A stretch of DNA of 24,752 nt from positions 1 to 24,752 of the forward strand of contig JBEKDJ010000033.1 of the NCBI GenBank assembly GCA_050014415.1, in the 5' to 3' direction. Positions 7,018 to 13,892 of the stretch are shown here, piece by piece (within the stretch, counting starts at the first letter, position 1; each line of letters opens with the position of its first letter). The notes under the pieces were generated by a model. It was not told where the DNA came from and made no database searches. It was given only the letters and a program-made list of their open reading frames with translations. A program made the translations under genes and the position numbers. The stretch is from JBEKDJ01 sp050014415 (GTDB lineage: Bacteria > Desulfobacterota > BSN033 > UBA1163).

Positions 7018-8109
7018 TTAAAGGTTGGGGGCCTCGACGATTTCGACTGTGAACCCTTTTCCTTGGCTGGACAGATGTTTGAAGATTACCATGAAGGGAG
7101 TCGTCTTGCCGGAAGGCACGATCATCTCCTTCTCACTCTTAGGCTTGATGACGATCTCTCCTACAAAGAAATCGGCGGGAAGGAGTTTCAACTCGTCTCG
7201 GCCAATGATGCGACCACAGACGGTCTCCTTTTCCGTGACCTTGACCCTGTTCTGTTCAAAGATCGCTACTCTCACTTTGATGAGTTTTTTCGTCAGTCCA
7301 GATTGATTGTTCACCTTCCCCTCTATGATAAAGAGGGGAAACTCTCCTATCCTCTCCTCATATCCTGTTAGATCTCCAATCGTCAGTCCTCTTTTTTCGG
7401 TTCCCCAAATCTGACTCCATAGATGGGCGACCTTACTAAGCGGATATTCGATATATGAAGAGAGTTGGCCTTTGGAGCCCACCCCTGTCCGAAGGGAGTA
7501 GAAGGTACCGAAAGCCAGGAGGATCAAGAAGATGACGAGGGCGATCGCAAGAGGAGACCTCCTCTCTCTTCGAACCATCCTCTTTGGTTTGACGGTTTTG
7601 GCTTCGGCCTCCTTTTCTATCGATGGAACTGTTTGCACGCCTTTTGCTGCGGATGTCTTTTCAGAAAAGAAGAATGTCTCTTCTTCTTCCTCCTCCGGCG
7701 GTGCTTCCGCCGTCGGTTCCTTTTCGAATTCTATCTGAGAAGGAAATTCGGGAAACTCCTCCTCTCTTTCTTTTGGTTTAGGCAATTCTTTACGGTATTT
7801 GGCAAAGGATTCGGAGTCCTCTTTAACCTCTTCTTTTTCTCCTGGTTTGAACAGTTCTTTGTGGTATTTGGCGAAAGCCTCGAAACTCTCGCCCTCATCG
7901 CCCTCTTCTTTCTCTCCTGGTTTGAACAATTCTTCGTGGTATTTAGCAAAAGATTCGAAATTCTCATCGACCTCTTCTCTTGTTTCTGGCGGGGGAACGA
8001 TAAAGAATACGTGCCGACATCGTGAACAGCGAACCTTTGTCCCTTTGGAGGGAATTCTGGAGTTATCCAGGTTAAACTTGGTCAAACAGGAAGCACAGGT
8101 GACAATCAT
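7018..8109 (-). CDS. Zinc-ribbon/DUF3426 membrane-anchored protein
   Basis: A protein of 363 residues with an MJ0042-type zinc ribbon at the N-terminus: Cys5/Cys8 (CASC) and Cys28/Cys31 (CSRC) as metal ligands, ending VRCSRCRHVFFIVPP. Residues about 41-180 are acidic, low-complexity and likely disordered, and contain a three-copy repeat (51-119). One transmembrane segment follows at about 186-206 (LAIALVIFLILLAFGTFYSL), after a basic RRERR stretch. The C-terminal 150 residues are DUF3426-like (FPLFIIEGKVNNQSGLTKK), a beta-rich domain probably on the outer side. ATG 8109 has AAGGA about 7 bases upstream. It stands alone between convergent and same-strand neighbours. Many Desulfobacterota and Myxococcota proteins share this zinc-ribbon-plus-TM design; function is unknown, perhaps regulatory or scaffolding. 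Confidence 0.85.
   Translation of the reverse strand: MIVTCASCLTKFNLDNSRIPSKGTKVRCSRCRHVFFIVPPPETREEVDENFESFAKYHEELFKPGEKEEGDEGESFEAFAKYHKELFKPGEKEEVKEDSESFAKYRKELPKPKEREEEFPEFPSQIEFEKEPTAEAPPEEEEEETFFFSEKTSAAKGVQTVPSIEKEAEAKTVKPKRMVRRERRSPLAIALVIFLILLAFGTFYSLRTGVGSKGQLSSYIEYPLSKVAHLWSQIWGTEKRGLTIGDLTGYEERIGEFPLFIIEGKVNNQSGLTKKLIKVRVAIFEQNRVKVTEKETVCGRIIGRDELKLLPADFFVGEIVIKPKSEKEMIVPSGKTTPFMVIFKHLSSQGKGFTVEIVEAPNL
7753..7959 (-). repeat. Three-copy internal coding repeat
   Basis: Three tandem copies of about 23-26 residues encode SFAKYHEELFKPGEKEE, AFAKYHKELFKPGEKEE and SFAKYRKELPKPKEREE at residues 51-119 of the zinc-ribbon protein. The first two are nearly identical and the third has diverged, which suggests stepwise duplication in the linker. 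Confidence 0.8.
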
Positions 8110-8212
8110 AGAATAATCCTTCTGTAGTGTTTTTTGCTATTATGAAGAAAGGAATAAGAAAAATCAAGAATAAAATGAAAGAGAGGATTCAAGAAGTACG
8201 GATTGCCAAAAC

Positions 8213-8285
8213 TCATGGTTCGACAGGCTCACCATGATTTCATCCTTCAGCGTGTTCAGGACGCTGTCCTGCCCTTGTCGAAGGA
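8213..8285. repeat. REP-like palindromic element
   Basis: Contains nested inverted repeats: TCATGGT/ACCATGA (8213-8219, 8231-8237), CAGCGT/ACGCTG (8248-8253, 8261-8266) and TCCTTC/GAAGGA (8243-8248, 8280-8285). The motif TTCGACAGGCTCACCATGA near the left end, with CTTGTCGAA on the right, resembles dispersed intergenic repeats found in many proteobacterial genomes. It lies downstream of etfA and upstream of the zinc-ribbon gene. Confidence 0.6.
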
Positions 8286-8296
8286 CGAAATCTGAA

Positions 8297-8317
8297 CTTC
8301 CCCCGTTCGGGTGGAAG
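8297..8317 (-). terminator. Strong hairpin just after etfA
   Basis: CTTCCCCC pairs with GGGTGGAAG around GTTC, with one bulged T. It begins 3 bases after the etfA stop on the minus strand. There is no clean T run after it, so it may act as a 3' stabilising stem or a weak terminator. Confidence 0.45.
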
Positions 8318-8319
8318 AA

Positions 8320-9519
8320 CTACTGCCCCAATCGTTTTTTGAATTCTTCCTTCAGCATGGGTACGGCAGTGAAGAGATCTCCGACAACACCATAGGTTGC
8401 AATCTTGAAGATAGGGGCCTCGGGGTCCTTATTGATAGCGACGATGATATCGGATGTCTTCATGCCAGCTTGATGCTGAATGGAACCTGAGATCCCGCAA
8501 GCAATGTAGATTTTTGGCCTGACGGTCCGACCGGTCTGCCCAACTTGATGCTCATAAGAGATCCAGCCGGAATCGACTGCTGCCCGGGAAGCACCCACAG
8601 CTGCCCCCAAGACATCTGCCAGTTCCCGGATTACCTTAAAATTCTCAGCATTTCCCACGCCTCTTCCGCCTGAGACGATGATCTCTGCGTCAACCAGATT
8701 GACTGTTTCAGCCCCTTTGATAAATTCCAAAACCTTTGTCCGGGTCTGTTCTTCGGTCATCGGCAAAGGTTCTCGAATCACCTCTCCCTTTCTCGAATCA
8801 TCCCTTACAGGCATGGGGAAGACCTTAGGCCGTACTGTGGCCATCTGAGGCCGGTAGTTGGCATAATCAAGGATCGTTGCCATGATGTTTCCACCAAAGG
8901 CAGGACGGGTCTGCCTAAGATATTTTGTTTCGGGATCGATATCCAAACCCGTACAATCAGCGGTCAATCCGGTCTCAAGGGTCGTTGCTACGGTTCCTGC
9001 AAAATCACGACCCTGAGTCGTCGCACCGTAGATGACAATCTCAGGTTTGTACTTCCGAATGAGATTCACCGCAGCAGAGGCGTAGGAGTCGGTTCGATAA
9101 TGCTCAAGGATGGCGCTCTCCGTCACATAGACCTTTTCAGCCCCATAGGCAATGGCCTCCTTGATAAAACCGTCGACCCCATTCCCAAAAACCATCCCGC
9201 AGAGACGACATTCCAGAGCATCGGCCAACTTTCTTCCCTCACCCAGGAGTTCGAACGAGACATTCGAAACCTTTCCGTGTTCGTGTTCGACAAATACCCA
9301 GACGTCCTTGTAGGCGCTCGTGTCGATCGTGATGGCTTTTTCTTCCTTTTCCAAGGTGATTGCACTGACTGGACAGACATCCACACAGGCACCGCAGAAA
9401 GTGCACTTTTCATCAACCACCGCAATCCCCTCCTTCATACTTAATGCTCCGAAGGGACATGCAGGAATACAAGACTCGCATCCCGTACAGGTATTTGCAT
9501 CAATCAGTAATTTGGCCAT
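8320..9519 (-). CDS. etfA: Electron transfer flavoprotein alpha subunit, ferredoxin-fused
   Basis: A 399-residue EtfA with an added N-terminal ferredoxin domain. Two [4Fe-4S] motifs are intact: Cys11/14/17 with Cys21, and Cys39/42/45 with Cys49. Residues about 70-250 form the ETF alpha N-domain (DVWVFVEHEHGKVSNVSFEL, then EIVIYGATTQGRDFAGTVA). The C-terminal FAD-binding region has SGGRGVG, GASRAAVDSGW, GQTGRTVRPKIYIACGISG and INKDPEAPIFKIATYGVVGD. Fused ferredoxin domains occur in the CarE type of ETF and other anaerobe ETFs, where extra clusters carry electrons toward ferredoxin or a membrane partner. The gene ends the thiolase-crotonase-etfB-etfA operon, 89 bases after etfB, with AGGAGG before its ATG. 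Whether this ETF bifurcates electrons cannot be decided from this sequence. Confidence 0.95.
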   Translation of the reverse strand: MAKLLIDANTCTGCESCIPACPFGALSMKEGIAVVDEKCTFCGACVDVCPVSAITLEKEEKAITIDTSAYKDVWVFVEHEHGKVSNVSFELLGEGRKLADALECRLCGMVFGNGVDGFIKEAIAYGAEKVYVTESAILEHYRTDSYASAAVNLIRKYKPEIVIYGATTQGRDFAGTVATTLETGLTADCTGLDIDPETKYLRQTRPAFGGNIMATILDYANYRPQMATVRPKVFPMPVRDDSRKGEVIREPLPMTEEQTRTKVLEFIKGAETVNLVDAEIIVSGGRGVGNAENFKVIRELADVLGAAVGASRAAVDSGWISYEHQVGQTGRTVRPKIYIACGISGSIQHQAGMKTSDIIVAINKDPEAPIFKIATYGVVGDLFTAVPMLKEEFKKRLGQ

Positions 9520-9546
9520 TCGCTTCTCCTCCTATACCATCATTCA

Positions 9547-9594
9547 GGGATTGCGAATTGAGGAATCAAGTAGGATAGATTATCCGCAATTCCC
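9547..9594. repeat. Hairpin in the etfB-etfA gap
   Basis: GGGATTGCG (9547-9555) pairs with CGCAATTCCC (9585-9594) with one bulged T, and a 29-base loop lies between them. It sits between two operon genes and could influence mRNA processing or relative expression of the two ETF subunits. Confidence 0.35.
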
Positions 9595-9608
9595 AAATTC
9601 TTAAATTG

Positions 9609-10406
9609 TCATTTGATAAATTTCGAATCCATCAATTTGTTCGCCAGGAGCGGAACCACCTCGGCTAACTCTCCTTTCAATATCTCCCCACCTCCCCTGG
9701 CCTCCGGAGAAAAAATCTTCGTTACCCACGTAGGGGATCCCTTTAATCCAATGCGATTCTCATCTGCCTGGATATCTTTGGAGGTGAGGGTTGGAATCTG
9801 CGCTTTGGCAGCTTTTTTGATCCCCAACAGGGAAGGGAGCCTGGGCTCGTTGATGTCTTTGATTACCGTTATCAAAGCGGGAAGTGACGATTCTAACACC
9901 TCTCTACCATTCTCTAGCATCCGCTCCACCACGATTCTCTTATTGGAGAGATCGATCTCTCTCACTTTGGAGACATAGGTCAGCTGCGGAATTCCAAGGC
10001 GTGTTGCAACACCTGGCCCTACCTGGGCCGTATCCCCGTCGATGGCCTGCTTGCCGCAGATCACAAGATCCACACTTCCGATGATCGTTTGAATCGTCTT
10101 TGCCAAAGTATAGGCCGTTGCAAGCGTATCCGCTCCTGCGAAAGCCCGATCTGAGATCAGGTAAACCTTATCAGCGCCCAAAGCAAAGGCGTTCTTCAAC
10201 ACCTCGATCGCTTGGGGGGGTCCCATAGAGATCACGTGAATCTCTCCGCCGTATTTCTCCTTAGTTAGGAGAGCCTCTTCCACAGCATAGTCATCGAAGG
10301 GATTGGTGATGCTTGCTACACCTTCTCGGATCAAAGTGTTCGTCTTCGGGTCGATCTTCACATCTGTGGTATCGGGCACTTGCTTGACGCACACAACAAT
10401 CTTCAC
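9609..10406 (-). CDS. etfB: Electron transfer flavoprotein beta subunit
   Basis: The beta partner of EtfA, 265 residues. It begins KIVVCVKQVPDTTDVKIDP, the usual ETF-beta opening, and contains the nucleotide-binding signature CGKQAIDGDTAQVGPG at about 117-132. Later blocks are ERMLENGREVLESSLPALITV and INEPRLPSLLGIKKAAK. The start is GTG 10406, just after GGAGGAAGAG. Only 10 bases separate it from the crotonase stop, so the two are cotranscribed and probably coupled. With EtfA it binds FAD (and AMP or a second FAD) and moves electrons from acyl-CoA dehydrogenases to a membrane quinone reductase or other partner. No dehydrogenase gene is in the window. Confidence 0.95.
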   Translation of the reverse strand: MKIVVCVKQVPDTTDVKIDPKTNTLIREGVASITNPFDDYAVEEALLTKEKYGGEIHVISMGPPQAIEVLKNAFALGADKVYLISDRAFAGADTLATAYTLAKTIQTIIGSVDLVICGKQAIDGDTAQVGPGVATRLGIPQLTYVSKVREIDLSNKRIVVERMLENGREVLESSLPALITVIKDINEPRLPSLLGIKKAAKAQIPTLTSKDIQADENRIGLKGSPTWVTKIFSPEARGGGEILKGELAEVVPLLANKLMDSKFIK

Positions 10407-10416
10407 CTCTTCCTCC

Positions 10417-11199
10417 TTATCTCCCCTTGAAATTGGGTTTCTTCTTCTCGACGAAAGCGGTCATTCCCTCTTTCTGATCCTCTGTAGAAAAACAGAGGCC
10501 GAAGGCATGGGATTCTAAAGAACATGCCTTTTCTAGATCCATATCGAACCCGGTATCCGTCACCATTTTGGCCAATCTAACGCCCACCGGTCCATTTGCA
10601 GCGATTTGGGCAGCCACCTTTTTGGTTTCTTCCATCAAAGAAGCTAACGGAAAAACGCGATTTACGATCCCCATCTGAAAAGCCTCTTGGGCAGTGATCA
10701 TCTTCCCTGTCAGAATCAGTTCTTTTGCCCTTCCTTTTCCGATCAGACGGGGTAGTCTCTGGGTTCCTCCGAAGCCCGGGAAGACGCCAAGAGTTACCTC
10801 CGGAAGACCGAGCTTCGCATTTTCAGAGGCATAGATGAAATCACAGGCAAGGGCAATCTCTGCCCCTCCTCCCAAGGCAAAACCGTTAACAGCCCCCAGG
10901 ACCGGTCGATCAAGATCCTGGATCATCTTCAATGTCAGATGACCCAATCTTGAGAAGTTGAAGGCCTCAATGGAGTTCATCCCCCTCATCTCCAGGATGT
11001 CGGCCCCCGCGACAAAAGCTTTTTCTCCTGCTCCTGTCACGATGAGAACCTTCAGTTCTGGACGGGCTCTGACCTCCTCTATCCCCTTCTGGATCTCTTG
11101 GAGGGTCTCGATGTTCAAGGCATTGAGTGCTTTGGGACGGTTGATGGTGAGGGTGCCGATCTCATTTTCTGCCGATAACAAGATATTTTTAAATTCCAT
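10417..11199 (-). CDS. Enoyl-CoA hydratase (crotonase family)
   Basis: A 260-residue crotonase. It hydrates trans-2-enoyl-CoA to 3-hydroxyacyl-CoA in the cytosol as part of beta-oxidation or its reversal. Both catalytic glutamates of true hydratases are visible: E114 in NGFALGGGAEIALACDF and E134 in LGLPEVTLGVFPGFGGTQR. The oxyanion-hole segment is AFVAGADILEM (about 61-71). ATG 11199 has GAGG about 6 bases upstream. It lies between thiolase and etfB, consistent with an acyl-CoA degradation operon. Length and motifs fit short-chain 3-hydroxybutyryl-CoA dehydratase, but chain-length specificity is not readable; other crotonase-fold functions are less likely since both Glu are kept. Confidence 0.92.
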   Translation of the reverse strand: MEFKNILLSAENEIGTLTINRPKALNALNIETLQEIQKGIEEVRARPELKVLIVTGAGEKAFVAGADILEMRGMNSIEAFNFSRLGHLTLKMIQDLDRPVLGAVNGFALGGGAEIALACDFIYASENAKLGLPEVTLGVFPGFGGTQRLPRLIGKGRAKELILTGKMITAQEAFQMGIVNRVFPLASLMEETKKVAAQIAANGPVGVRLAKMVTDTGFDMDLEKACSLESHAFGLCFSTEDQKEGMTAFVEKKKPNFKGR

Positions 11200-11242
11200 C
11201 TTTTCCTCATCCCTTTGAAGTTTCTAATTTTCTCCGGACTCC

Positions 11243-11269
11243 GCCATGCACCACGTAGGATTGCATGGC
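11243..11269. repeat. 8-base-stem hairpin between thiolase and crotonase
   Basis: GCCATGCA (11243-11250) and TGCATGGC (11262-11269) pair perfectly around an 11-base loop. It sits in the 108-base gap within the operon. Near the thiolase stop a shorter inverted repeat, GTTAAA/TTTAAC (11288-11312), is also present. It may act as an RNA-processing or stability element. Confidence 0.5.
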
Positions 11270-11307
11270 AGCCCTGAACCTCGCATAGTTAAATGAATTC
11301 ATCATGT

Positions 11308-12591
11308 TTAACTTCGTTCAACGACCATGGCCATGCCTTGGCCTCCACCAATACAGAGGGCGGCTAAACCCAGATTGATTTTCCTCCGTCTCATCTCGTG
11401 GAGCAGCGTAACGATCAGCCTTGCACCCGAGCATCCAATAGGATGTCCCAGGGAGATCCCGCTCCCGTTGACATTGGTCTTTTCCATATCAAATTTCAGT
11501 TCCCGAACGCACGCAATCGCTTGGGAAGCGAAGGCCTCATTCAATTCAATCAGTCCGATGTCCTTGAGAGCAACTCCAGCTTTTTTTAGGGCCTTCCTCA
11601 CTGCAGGAATGGGACCTAAACCCATATAGGCCGGATCAACCCCTCCTGAGGCATAAGACCGAATTGTCCCCATAGGTTCTAACTTCAGGGCTTTGGCCAT
11701 CTCTTTAGACATCAAAAGAACAGCGGCAGCCGCATCATTGATCCCGGAGGCATTTCCCGCGGTGACCGTTCCTCCTTGTTTAAAGGCTGTCGGGAGTTTG
11801 GCCATCTTCTCCAAAGAGGTATCCATGGGCCTTTCGTCCGTATCAAAGATCAACGGATCCCCCTTCTTTTGGGGAATGATGACCGGCACAATCTCTTCTT
11901 TAAACATCCCATTCTTGATTGCTGTTCTCGCCCTCTGGTGACTCAGCAGTCCTAATTCATCCTGTTCCTTTCTTGAAATTCCAAATTTCTCAGCGATGTT
12001 CTCGGCGGTGAGCCCCATATGGTACCCGTAAAAGATCTCAAAAAGACCATCAAAGACCATCAGGTCGACCATTTCCTGATTGAACATCCTCGCACCCCAA
12101 CGGCCTTGAGGAAAGGCATAGGGAACCTGGCTCATGTTCTCCATGCCACCGGCTACGATGACGTCCGCTTCTCCCAGTTGAATGGATTGAACACCCAATG
12201 CAATCGCCTTCAGGCCTGAGGCACAGACTTTATTGACTGTAAATGCATTGGTCTCCTTTGGCATCCCTCCATAGATTGTTGCCTGCCGGGCTGGATTCTG
12301 TCCTTGTCCAGCCAGAAGCACATTGCCCATAATCACTTCATCGACTTGAATTTCTCCTTTGGCCCCATCCCACTGATGATGGGTTTTTTCCAGGTCAGTC
12401 AACCCTGTCCCTTTGAATGCGTCTGGGGCTACATCCATGACCTCCTTCTTCGTAATGGGCTTAAGACCTACCTTCTTGAGTACCTCTCTGATAACGATTG
12501 AACCAAGTTTCACGACTTGAACATCTTTCAGGGAGGCTCCAAACGTGCCAATGGCAGTCCTTGCTGCGCTTACAATCACGACTTCTCTCAT
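11308..12591 (-). CDS. Acetyl-CoA acetyltransferase (thiolase)
   Basis: A 427-residue thiolase, which cleaves 3-ketoacyl-CoA with CoA or condenses acyl-CoAs. The acyl-carrying cysteine is Cys123 in NKVCASGLKAI, the general-base His383 lies in GHPIGCSGARL and the second Cys413 in LCIGGGQGMA. NEAFASQA and GMENMSQVPY are also family blocks. It is about 30 residues longer than typical 393-residue enzymes, because of an insertion at about residues 48-80 (DVAPDAFKGTGLTDLEKTHH) before the VDEVIMGNVL segment. The insertion is near the N-terminal domain, away from the catalytic residues. ATG 12591 is preceded by GGAGGAGAATAGA. It is the first gene of the operon, with a good -35 upstream. Direction (biosynthetic or degradative) cannot be told; the neighbours suggest oxidation. 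Confidence 0.93.
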   Translation of the reverse strand: MREVVIVSAARTAIGTFGASLKDVQVVKLGSIVIREVLKKVGLKPITKKEVMDVAPDAFKGTGLTDLEKTHHQWDGAKGEIQVDEVIMGNVLLAGQGQNPARQATIYGGMPKETNAFTVNKVCASGLKAIALGVQSIQLGEADVIVAGGMENMSQVPYAFPQGRWGARMFNQEMVDLMVFDGLFEIFYGYHMGLTAENIAEKFGISRKEQDELGLLSHQRARTAIKNGMFKEEIVPVIIPQKKGDPLIFDTDERPMDTSLEKMAKLPTAFKQGGTVTAGNASGINDAAAAVLLMSKEMAKALKLEPMGTIRSYASGGVDPAYMGLGPIPAVRKALKKAGVALKDIGLIELNEAFASQAIACVRELKFDMEKTNVNGSGISLGHPIGCSGARLIVTLLHEMRRRKINLGLAALCIGGGQGMAMVVERS

Positions 12592-12714
12592 TCTATTCTC
12601 CTCCGAATCTCCTAGTCACTTCCCAGTTAGGGTGTCTCCACTTTGCTTTGCACATCGAACCGTGAAAAGGGAGAATAAGGTTTCAAATCTAAATGATAAT
12701 TTTCACAAGTATCT

Positions 12715-12743
12715 CTTTTAGCCCATAACAGGTTTTTTGTCAA
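12715..12743 (-). promoter_or_regulatory. Likely promoter of the thiolase-etf operon
   Basis: Minus-strand TTGACA (12738-12743) is followed after exactly 17 bases by TAAAAG (12715-12720). The -35 is perfect and the -10 partial. It begins about 10 bases after the pdxA stop, so the operon may also receive read-through from pdxA. Confidence 0.45.
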
Positions 12744-12752
12744 CAGCTTTAT

Positions 12753-13772
12753 CTAAAAACCCTTATTTAAATGATCTCCCTTTAATTTTGACAACTTAGA
12801 AGCCACAAGCAGGGCTTTTACGAGATTGGATGGGTTGGCCAATCCTCTCCCTGCAATGTCATAGGCTGTTCCATGGCCAACAGAAGTCCGGACAAAAGGT
12901 AGGCCTAATGTCAGATTGACGGCCTCGTCAAAATCGACCATCTTAATGGGAATAAGGCCTTGGTCGTGATACATGGAGACGACAGCATCGAAGCGGATAT
13001 GGCCTGTAAACTTGAAAAAAGAATCAGCGGGAAAAGGCCCTTTGGCTTCGACTCCCTGAGATCTCGCCTCTGCAATTGCAGGAATGATCGCCATTTTCTC
13101 CTCTTCTCCCAAGAGCCCGTCTTCGCCGCAATGGGGATTGAGCCCAAGGACAGCAATCCTGGGATGGGTGATCCCGAAATATCCTTTTAATCCGCCATCC
13201 GTTATTCGGATTGTGGAAAGGACACGGTTCACGCTGATCCATTTGGAGACATCTTTCAGAGGGATATGGGTCGTCACGAAAACAACCTTCCACCTCGATC
13301 CCAAGAACATCATGGCGACGGAGGAGGATTGAGTTAGATGGGCTAAGAGTTCTGTATGGCCTGAATAAGGATATCCTGCTGCATTGATCGCTTGTTTGTT
13401 GATAGGGCATGTGGTAAGGGCATCCAGTTGTCCGTTTCCTACCCATTTGACGGCCTCTTCAACATATTTCACCATTGCCTCTCCGCACTTCGTATCCGGT
13501 TTTCCGAAATGGAAGGAATCTACCTCCAGTCGGCTGAAGGGGAGAAGGAAGATCCTTTGAGGAAGGTAGCCTTCCTCTGGAATCTTCTCAATGACTTCGA
13601 TGGTGGTGGGAAGGCCCAGCAGGTTGACCGCTTTTGAGAGTATCTCCCGATCGCCAAAAATGATAGGTCGGCAGGCCTCAAACGGCTCTTTCATCGATAA
13701 GGCCTTTATAATAATCTCCGGTCCAATGCCGGTGGGATCACCCATGGTGATTCCAATAATGGGAAGAGTCAT
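12753..13772 (-). CDS. pdxA: 4-hydroxythreonine-4-phosphate dehydrogenase (PdxA)
   Basis: PdxA oxidises 4-phosphohydroxy-L-threonine in the DXP-dependent vitamin B6 pathway, using NAD. The protein has 339 residues, as usual. It opens ITMGDPTGIGPEIIIKAL. The substrate-binding His139-Thr140 lie in YSGHTELLAHLT, and three metal ligands match the E. coli pattern: His169 (TTHIPLKDV), His214 (LNPHCGEDG) and His269 (SMYHDQGLIPIK). The end carries TSVGHGTAYDIAGRGLANP. It follows the third parvulin gene by 120 bases, with a repeat element in the gap, and precedes the thiolase operon. PdxA-like enzymes acting on other hydroxy acids exist (PdxA2 type), but all ligands here agree with PdxA. Confidence 0.93.
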   Translation of the reverse strand: MTLPIIGITMGDPTGIGPEIIIKALSMKEPFEACRPIIFGDREILSKAVNLLGLPTTIEVIEKIPEEGYLPQRIFLLPFSRLEVDSFHFGKPDTKCGEAMVKYVEEAVKWVGNGQLDALTTCPINKQAINAAGYPYSGHTELLAHLTQSSSVAMMFLGSRWKVVFVTTHIPLKDVSKWISVNRVLSTIRITDGGLKGYFGITHPRIAVLGLNPHCGEDGLLGEEEKMAIIPAIAEARSQGVEAKGPFPADSFFKFTGHIRFDAVVSMYHDQGLIPIKMVDFDEAVNLTLGLPFVRTSVGHGTAYDIAGRGLANPSNLVKALLVASKLSKLKGDHLNKGF

Positions 13773-13795
13773 GCACTCATCTCTGAATCATTAAG

Positions 13796-13860
13796 ATTGC
13801 AGATTTCGGATTGCAGATTGAAATCCCGCCTTTGGCGGGACTGAAGTCTAAAATCTGAAA
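13796..13860. repeat. Palindromic intergenic repeat with perfect core hairpin
   Basis: The core CCCGCC-TTT-GGCGGG (13825-13839) is a perfect 6-base stem. Left of it are two direct copies of ATTGCAGATT (13796-13805 and 13810-13819); right of it is CTGAAGTCTAAAATCTG. It lies in the gap between the third parvulin and pdxA. The core and right arm resemble the stretch at about 5733-5783. Confidence 0.6.
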
Positions 13861-13892
13861 TGATAATTACCTTGGTCGTTTGGGATTCTAAC

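Noticed and set aside
7465..8025. Plus-strand ORF of 186 residues rich in Phe, Leu and Arg
   Set aside because: It is the antisense of the acidic repeat and linker of the zinc-ribbon protein; its composition comes from the opposite strand and no RBS or family match is seen.
8213..8285. Nested inverted repeats as a CRISPR fragment
   Set aside because: No regular repeat-spacer-repeat spacing and no cas genes nearby.
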